From the NCBI GenBank assembly GCA_964459385.1, contig CAYWLG010000002.1, positions 1-64,000 on the forward strand: a DNA stretch of 64,000 nucleotides, written 5' to 3'. The translations under genes were made by a program, and so were the position numbers. Positions 60,360-64,000 of this stretch are shown here, piece by piece (within the stretch, counting starts at the first letter, position 1; every line of letters begins with the position of its first letter). The DNA is from UBA6107 sp964459385. GTDB taxonomy: Bacteria; Chloroflexota; Anaerolineae; Anaerolineales; Anaerolineaceae. The notes below the pieces were generated by a model. It ran no database searches. It was given only the letters and a program-made list of their open reading frames with translations, and was not told where the DNA came from.

Positions 60360-61499
60360 ATGCCCGCTCGCAAACGATATAGTGCTTTCGACGATCTTTC
60401 GAGCAACTCGAACGATCAGTCCAAGATCAAAGTGCCAGATATGGCGCCCGAGACCTTTGAAGCGCCACAGGTGGAGAGAATTGAGCGGTTAAAACCCAGC
60501 CAGATGTGCCCCGATCGCTTTCAGCCCCGCCGCCTGCTGCCGCCTTCCATCCGCCAGGCTTTCTATTCCGGCAAGATCAACTGCTATCAGGCCGCCCTCG
60601 CCTGGCTGGATATGGCCGCCAACGACGCCGGCATCCGCGAAGAGGTGGACCGTCTCATTGCAATGGGGTCTTCCTTCAACGCCCACGGCCAGATCAAATC
60701 GATCACCGGCTCCTGGGTCAGCGATGACCGGGGCGAGTACGTCTTTCAGATCGAGACCGGCGAGCGCCGTTTCTGGGCCGCCTGTTTGCAGTACGCCTCT
60801 TCGGGCGAGCAGGACGAACCGCTACTACGCGTGGAGGTGATCGAACATCCCACCCGTCAGCGCCAGGTGTTAGAGAACCGCCATGCCGAGCCCCCCTCAG
60901 CCGTGGAACAGGCCTGCGAAGTGGCCAGCCTGATCCTGGCCGATTTGCAGATCACCCCTTCCCCTGACGTGATCGACGATTACGAATACTTCCGCCAGGC
61001 GCGCAGCCAGCGCATGCCGGCCGGCCTGTGGGAACGCCTCATGCCCATCATGCAGCTCACCCGACCGCGCATGGTGCAGCTCCTCAACATCTTGCAGCTT
61101 CCTTCCCCCCAACTGGATATCGCCGACCGCTACCGCCTTTCTGAACGCGTGCTACGCGAAGTGCTGGCCACCCCGCGCGATCAGTGGGAGCGCATGATCC
61201 GCCTGGCCATCCAGAATCAGCTCACCTCCGACGAAGTGGCTGAGATCGCCAGCACACCTCCGCCGCTCGAACCCAAAGAGCATCGCCCCACCACCCCGGT
61301 CTTGCCCGAACCCGGCCGTCAGGCCACCCGCACCCTGCGTCGCTTCTTGAATGCCCTGAACGAACTCGACGATTACGGCCGCGATCAGGTGCTCGATGAG
61401 ATCGCCGATTCTCTCGTCAGCCGCGGTCATGCCGATGATGCCGCCGACCTGCTCGAAGAACTGCTCCGCCTCATCCGCGCCCGTCTGGATCGCATGTAG
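60360..61499 (+). CDS. parB: ParB-like partition protein, divergent
   Basis: The 379-residue protein has a ParB/Srx core: ERLKPSQMCPDRFQPRRLLPPS, then QIETGERRFWAACLQY (the GERRxxA box), and a following helical region (EQACEVASLILADLQI to MQLTRPRMVQLLNIL) which takes the place of the HTH. The C-terminal part is helical. ParB of this type hydrolyses CTP and spreads from parS; the GERR motif supports CTP binding. A strong parS-like palindrome lies 63 bp after its stop. It is co-transcribed with parA. Confidence 0.85.
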   Translation: MPARKRYSAFDDLSSNSNDQSKIKVPDMAPETFEAPQVERIERLKPSQMCPDRFQPRRLLPPSIRQAFYSGKINCYQAALAWLDMAANDAGIREEVDRLIAMGSSFNAHGQIKSITGSWVSDDRGEYVFQIETGERRFWAACLQYASSGEQDEPLLRVEVIEHPTRQRQVLENRHAEPPSAVEQACEVASLILADLQITPSPDVIDDYEYFRQARSQRMPAGLWERLMPIMQLTRPRMVQLLNILQLPSPQLDIADRYRLSERVLREVLATPRDQWERMIRLAIQNQLTSDEVAEIASTPPPLEPKEHRPTTPVLPEPGRQATRTLRRFLNALNELDDYGRDQVLDEIADSLVSRGHADDAADLLEELLRLIRARLDRM

Positions 61500-61524
61500 T
61501 TTCTTTCCAAAACACCAACCCCTG

Positions 61525-61557
61525 CCGGACACAGCCACTGTGTCCGGTTTTGTTTTA
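61525..61557 (+). terminator. terminator of parAB
   Basis: The stem CCGGACACA/TGTGTCCGG with a 5-nt loop is followed by TTTTGTTTT. Confidence 0.92.
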
Positions 61558-61562
61558 AGTCC

Positions 61563-61586
61563 AAAGTGTAACCACGGTTACACTTT
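61563..61586. promoter_or_regulatory. parS-like palindrome, copy 1
   Basis: Perfect 11-bp arms, AAAGTGTAACC and GGTTACACTTT, flank a central AC. It is the longest of three related sites (see 62718 and 63476), all close to par genes, and is not the Bacillus parS sequence. Confidence 0.75.
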
Positions 61587-61669
61587 CAAGTTCTCAGCAC
61601 CTGAAAACTCGTTGTAACGAATGAAAAGTTGCGTGCGATAATTAAATTTGGTGGGAAAAAGGAGGAAAA

Positions 61670-61939
61670 ATGGCTCGCAAGAAAACGGTTCAGATTGATA
61701 TTAAAACCCGGTTTTGTCGTGGAGAAGGGAAACCTTTTCCAGAAAGCGAATTCATCCCCGTTGGGAACGGAAATTATATCCATCTAAAGATTCCACTTCA
61801 CTACTCCTCCGGGATTGAAATTCAAGGAAATATTCCTGGAACAAGAACTGTTGTGCCGGGAACAACGGTCGATTTTGCTGGAAAGCTGGACTCGATTCAA
61901 GATTCATCCAAGACCGGTCAAAAGAAGGGAGGAATATAA
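61670..61939 (+). CDS. small protein of unknown function in the par region
   Basis: The 89-residue protein is mostly predicted strand (VQIDIKTRF, YIHLKIPLHY, IEIQGNIPGT), with a basic end. I do not recognise it. AGGAGG lies 5 nt before the ATG. The stop at 61939 abuts the start of the membrane protein gene (61941), so the two form a unit between the two par loci. Confidence 0.72.
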   Translation: MARKKTVQIDIKTRFCRGEGKPFPESEFIPVGNGNYIHLKIPLHYSSGIEIQGNIPGTRTVVPGTTVDFAGKLDSIQDSSKTGQKKGGI

Positions 61940-61940
61940 A

Positions 61941-62606
61941 ATGAGCAAAAAAGAGCTGTCCAACTCAAAAACCGCCTCAAAAGTAGCCACAGATGATTCG
62001 GATAGCGGCAATGACTTTGAACGCGAGAAACAGATTTACAGCTATTACTACGATGCGCAGAAAAGCATCTTGCAGGGATACATTGATGTGGCGAAAGGCG
62101 CCATTGACCGCTCCCTGCAGCGGGCAGATTTTGTTCAAAAAGTAGCTGCGGGTATCGGCACGATTTACACCGGCGTGATCGGGATATCCTTTTCCCTAGA
62201 AGCAGGCAAAATTAATTTTCCCATTACCGGGCTCCTACCACCGATCTTTTTAGGGCTTTCCTTCTTCACTGCTTCGATCTACACCTCATTCCTCACGCAC
62301 GTGGATGACACGATTCCTGACAAAAGCGATCAACTGATTCAGAGCAATCTCGATGCGCAGCGCAACACCTTCATCAACTGGTGCTCCAAAACAGTGGAAG
62401 ATAGAGCCGAGTTCCTTCAAGCGGCCGTGGTGTCGATGGGCCTTGGCATCATTTCTCTGCCGCTCCCCTACATCTTCAACACAAGTAATTTGCCACAGCA
62501 AACGCCAAACGCAATTACCAATATCTTCTTTCTTGCACTGGCCATTGGCATAATATTGATCGCTGCAACTTTACTGTTGTCCAGGCTATTCACTAAACAC
62601 AGATAA
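61941..62606 (+). CDS. four-helix membrane protein of unknown function in the par region
   Basis: The 221-residue protein has a charged N-terminal segment of about 60 residues (DFEREKQIYSYYYDAQKSILQGYIDVAKGAIDRSLQRAD), two membrane hairpins (about 68-115 and 155-215) and a short basic end. This layout (cytoplasmic amphipathic part plus two helical hairpins) resembles membrane effectors of defence systems (SLATT/S-4TM type), but I see no diagnostic motif. The ATG at 61941 follows GGGAGG; the frame extends upstream to 61815. Paired with the 89-residue protein gene. Confidence 0.72.
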   Translation: MSKKELSNSKTASKVATDDSDSGNDFEREKQIYSYYYDAQKSILQGYIDVAKGAIDRSLQRADFVQKVAAGIGTIYTGVIGISFSLEAGKINFPITGLLPPIFLGLSFFTASIYTSFLTHVDDTIPDKSDQLIQSNLDAQRNTFINWCSKTVEDRAEFLQAAVVSMGLGIISLPLPYIFNTSNLPQQTPNAITNIFFLALAIGIILIAATLLLSRLFTKHR

Positions 62607-62717
62607 AAATTCATTAACCTTTCCGTGAATTTCTTCCCACGAAATTAGGCTCTGGAACACCTTTCCTGAGCGATACTTGACCGCGCCGATCTGCATTATC
62701 AACCGCTTCAACGATCC

Positions 62718-62731
62718 GTAACCGCGGTTAC
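62718..62731. promoter_or_regulatory. parS-like palindrome, copy 2
   Basis: The perfect 14-bp palindrome GTAACCGCGGTTAC has the copy 1 core with GC rather than AC in the centre. ACTTTT follows on the right as in copy 1; the left flank differs. Confidence 0.65.
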
Positions 62732-62834
62732 ACTTTTAACACGTTTTCTCACAATTTACTTTCCTTTTTCCGTCCCACGAGTAAATACTCCAATCCGGGC
62801 AGTTTCTTCGCTCTCCGCCCCTTGGAATCCGTAT

Positions 62835-62926
62835 AGGGGCGACCCTAAATATATTATCTCAAAATAGTCAGGGGCGACCCTTGTTTATTACCGATTTATT
62901 TCCTATAATTACTGAGGCGACCCTTA
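62835..62926 (+). repeat. three iteron-like direct repeats
   Basis: AGGGGCGACCCT occurs at 62835 and 62870; GAGGCGACCCTT lies at 62914. The cores GGCGACCCT begin at 62838, 62873 and 62916, so the spacings are 35 and 43 bp. The DNA between is about 80 percent A+T. Confidence 0.72.
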
Positions 62927-62979
62927 GTCGAAATTAATTTGCAGGTAAGTGGGCTTCAATTGAAAGGAAAAGTGAGCAG

Positions 62980-63762
62980 GTGAAGATCGTGGCGCTGGCC
63001 AATCAAAAAGGAGGGGTGGGCAAGACCACTTCGGCCGTCACACTGGCGGCCGGGCTGGCGCGTCACAGGCTGCGTACCCTGCTAGTGGACCTCGATCCGC
63101 AGGGGCACGTGGCGCTCTCCTTCGGGCTCGAAAAGTCCGCCGCCCTCTATCATTTTCTGGCCCTGGCGGAACCGCTGGCTGATCTGGTAGTCCCGGCCCG
63201 TCCGCGCCTGGATATCCTCGCCGGCGACCGCAGCACCGAGAAGATCAAGCACCTCATCACCCGCATGCAGTTTCAAGATTCCATTCTGCGTGAGCGCCTC
63301 GACGACTGCGGTTATGACGTTGTTGTGCTCGATCTGGCCCCTTCGCTGGACGTGCTGCACCGCAATGGGCTCTTCGCCAGCGATTGGGTGATCTTGCCCA
63401 CCCGCCTCGAAGCCCTCTCGCTTGACGGGGTAAGAGAGGTGATCCTGCTGCTGGCAGAATTAAACGAGTCGCAAAAGTGTAACCACGGTTACACTATTTT
63501 GCCCACTTTCTTCGATCGCATCCCGCGCGATACACTGGTGCAGTTCCGCGAGCTGACCCGACTGTTTGGGTCGCACGTTTGGCCGCCCATCCCGCAGGAT
63601 GCGCAGGTGCGCGAGGCGGTGGCCGCCGGCAAGACGCTCTGGGAACTGCCGCGTTCCAGCCCGGCGCTGGATGGATTCAAGAGTGGGCGGCAAATGTTGG
63701 GCGGCTACAAACAGGTTCTGGAACGGTTGTTGGAGGTGGTGAATGGCGAAAAAGAAGAGTGA
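62980..63762 (+). CDS. parA: ParA-family partition ATPase 2
   Basis: The 260-residue protein has Walker A NQKGGVGKTT (residues 8-17), LLVDLDPQGHVALSFG, and VVLDLAPS in place of the usual IDTPP. It is distinct from the first ParA. The GTG start at 62980 is the best available, although its AAGGA is about 11 nt upstream. A 20-bp parS-like palindrome lies inside the coding sequence. The last 20 bp overlap the next gene, showing translational coupling. Confidence 0.9.
   Translation: MKIVALANQKGGVGKTTSAVTLAAGLARHRLRTLLVDLDPQGHVALSFGLEKSAALYHFLALAEPLADLVVPARPRLDILAGDRSTEKIKHLITRMQFQDSILRERLDDCGYDVVVLDLAPSLDVLHRNGLFASDWVILPTRLEALSLDGVREVILLLAELNESQKCNHGYTILPTFFDRIPRDTLVQFRELTRLFGSHVWPPIPQDAQVREAVAAGKTLWELPRSSPALDGFKSGRQMLGGYKQVLERLLEVVNGEKEE
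63476..63495. promoter_or_regulatory. parS-like palindrome, copy 3, inside parA2
   Basis: AGTGTAACC-AC-GGTTACACT has perfect 9-bp arms and the same centre as copy 1. It encodes residues near KCNHGYT of ParA2, so coding and site function overlap. Confidence 0.75.
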
Positions 63763-64000
63763 AACAACAGCACTTGATCCAGTGGTAGCCAACTTGCTCG
63801 GCGGCATGGAACAGCGCCAGCAAGAGGCACAGTTGCCGCGCAAAGAGCGTGAACGCCTGGTGAAGGAGCGCAACAAGATCAAGGCCCGCCGTGAACAGCG
63901 CGTCACCTATGACCTGCCTCCCCAGATCCGTGCGGCGGTGATGCAGCTTTCTGATTCGCTGCGCATTCCGGCCAGCCAACTGGCCACTCTGGCGTTGGCC
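63743..64000 (+). CDS. partial gene: small basic DNA-binding-like protein downstream of parA2
   Basis: The frame is open from 63743 through the end of the window (86 codons), so the C-terminus is missing. The N-terminus is very charged and coiled-coil-like (MEQRQQEAQLPRKERERLVKE), followed by RVTYDLPPQIRAAVMQLSDS and IPASQLATLALA, which resemble a ribbon-helix-helix strand and helices. GGAGG lies 7 nt before the ATG, and the gene overlaps the 3' end of parA2. It is probably the DNA-binding partner of ParA2. Confidence 0.78.
   Translation, partial: MAKKKSETTALDPVVANLLGGMEQRQQEAQLPRKERERLVKERNKIKARREQRVTYDLPPQIRAAVMQLSDSLRIPASQLATLALA

Larger units (their letters stand above)
62607..62979. other. 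373-bp gap, AT-rich, with iterons and a parS-like site; candidate replication origin
   Basis: No protein-coding frame is convincing here. It contains a parS-like site (62718-62731) and three direct repeats of the GGCGACCCT core (62835-62926), with very AT-rich DNA between the copies. It leads into parA2. The AT-rich spacers and repeats are those expected of an initiation region, but no DnaA box (TTATNCACA) was found. Confidence 0.45.

Noticed and set aside
62607..62979. DnaA boxes in the candidate origin
   Set aside because: No TTATNCACA-type sequence was found by eye in this gap, so initiation by normal DnaA is not supported.
1..64000. tRNA, rRNA, tmRNA or insertion sequences
   Set aside because: I saw no tRNA arm pattern, no rRNA sequence and no transposase with terminal inverted repeats. 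A covariance-model search would be needed to exclude small RNAs.

Overview
The window looks like a bacterial chromosome, or a large replicon, with a mixed base composition. The style fits a Chloroflexota (Anaerolineae-like) anaerobic or facultative heterotroph: many glycoside-active enzymes, lipoprotein solute receptors with Ala/Thr/Pro/Glu linkers, large membrane-anchored signalling proteins, an ECF transporter beside a SAM hydroxide adenosyltransferase, and FmdE proteins. There is no rRNA, tRNA or other marker gene here, so the taxonomy is an inference. I saw no tRNA or rRNA.

Region by region. 0-5 kb: a flavodoxin, a frame-disrupted PD-(D/E)XK nuclease, a membrane GGDEF/EAL protein with a divergent EAL site, and a membrane protein. 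4.8-9.2 kb: an ECF transporter operon (SAM hydroxide adenosyltransferase, double ATPase, S component, T component) behind a good promoter. 9.3-19.6 kb: a carbohydrate region with a GH38 alpha-mannosidase flanked by two DUF4143 ATPases, then a GH94 phosphorylase-cupin-GH1 operon whose promoter carries a CebR/LacI-type operator. 19.7-27.4 kb: a membrane protein, dCMP deaminase, a PadR/Fe-S/HicB operon with a palindromic operator, an M23 peptidase, a lipoprotein with Fn3-like repeats, a mutarotase-fold protein and an NIF3/YqfO-like protein. 27.4-27.6 kb: a tiny degenerate type I-C-like CRISPR array without cas genes. 27.7-35.1 kb: a heterodimeric ABC exporter, a membrane protein and Tex. 35.2-45 kb: three members of an unrecognised secreted family, a sugar ABC importer, and a convergent overlapping pair of signalling genes. 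45-47.7 kb: a TiaS-like protein and a small AT-rich island (HNH nuclease, higA with a higB remnant). 47.8-55.6 kb: a flavoprotein, a nitroreductase, and an arsenic/ArsR island (arsC, permease, small thioredoxin, arsR, ACR3, a second arsR, TauE/SafE, two FmdE) with three copies of one operator. 55.6-56.8 kb: a fluoride riboswitch controlling crcB, and a lipoprotein. 56.9-64 kb: a replication/partition module with an orphan DnaA domain-I protein, an ExeA/TniB-like ATPase, ParA-ParB, a second ParA followed by a partial gene, three copies of a parS-like palindrome, iteron-like repeats and mirror-image divergent promoters.

The most promising undescribed material is the 56.9-64 kb maintenance module, the ArsR2-TauE-FmdE-FmdE unit, the secreted paralogue family and the membrane protein cassette between the two par loci. 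All functions come from reading motifs by eye; no database search was run.
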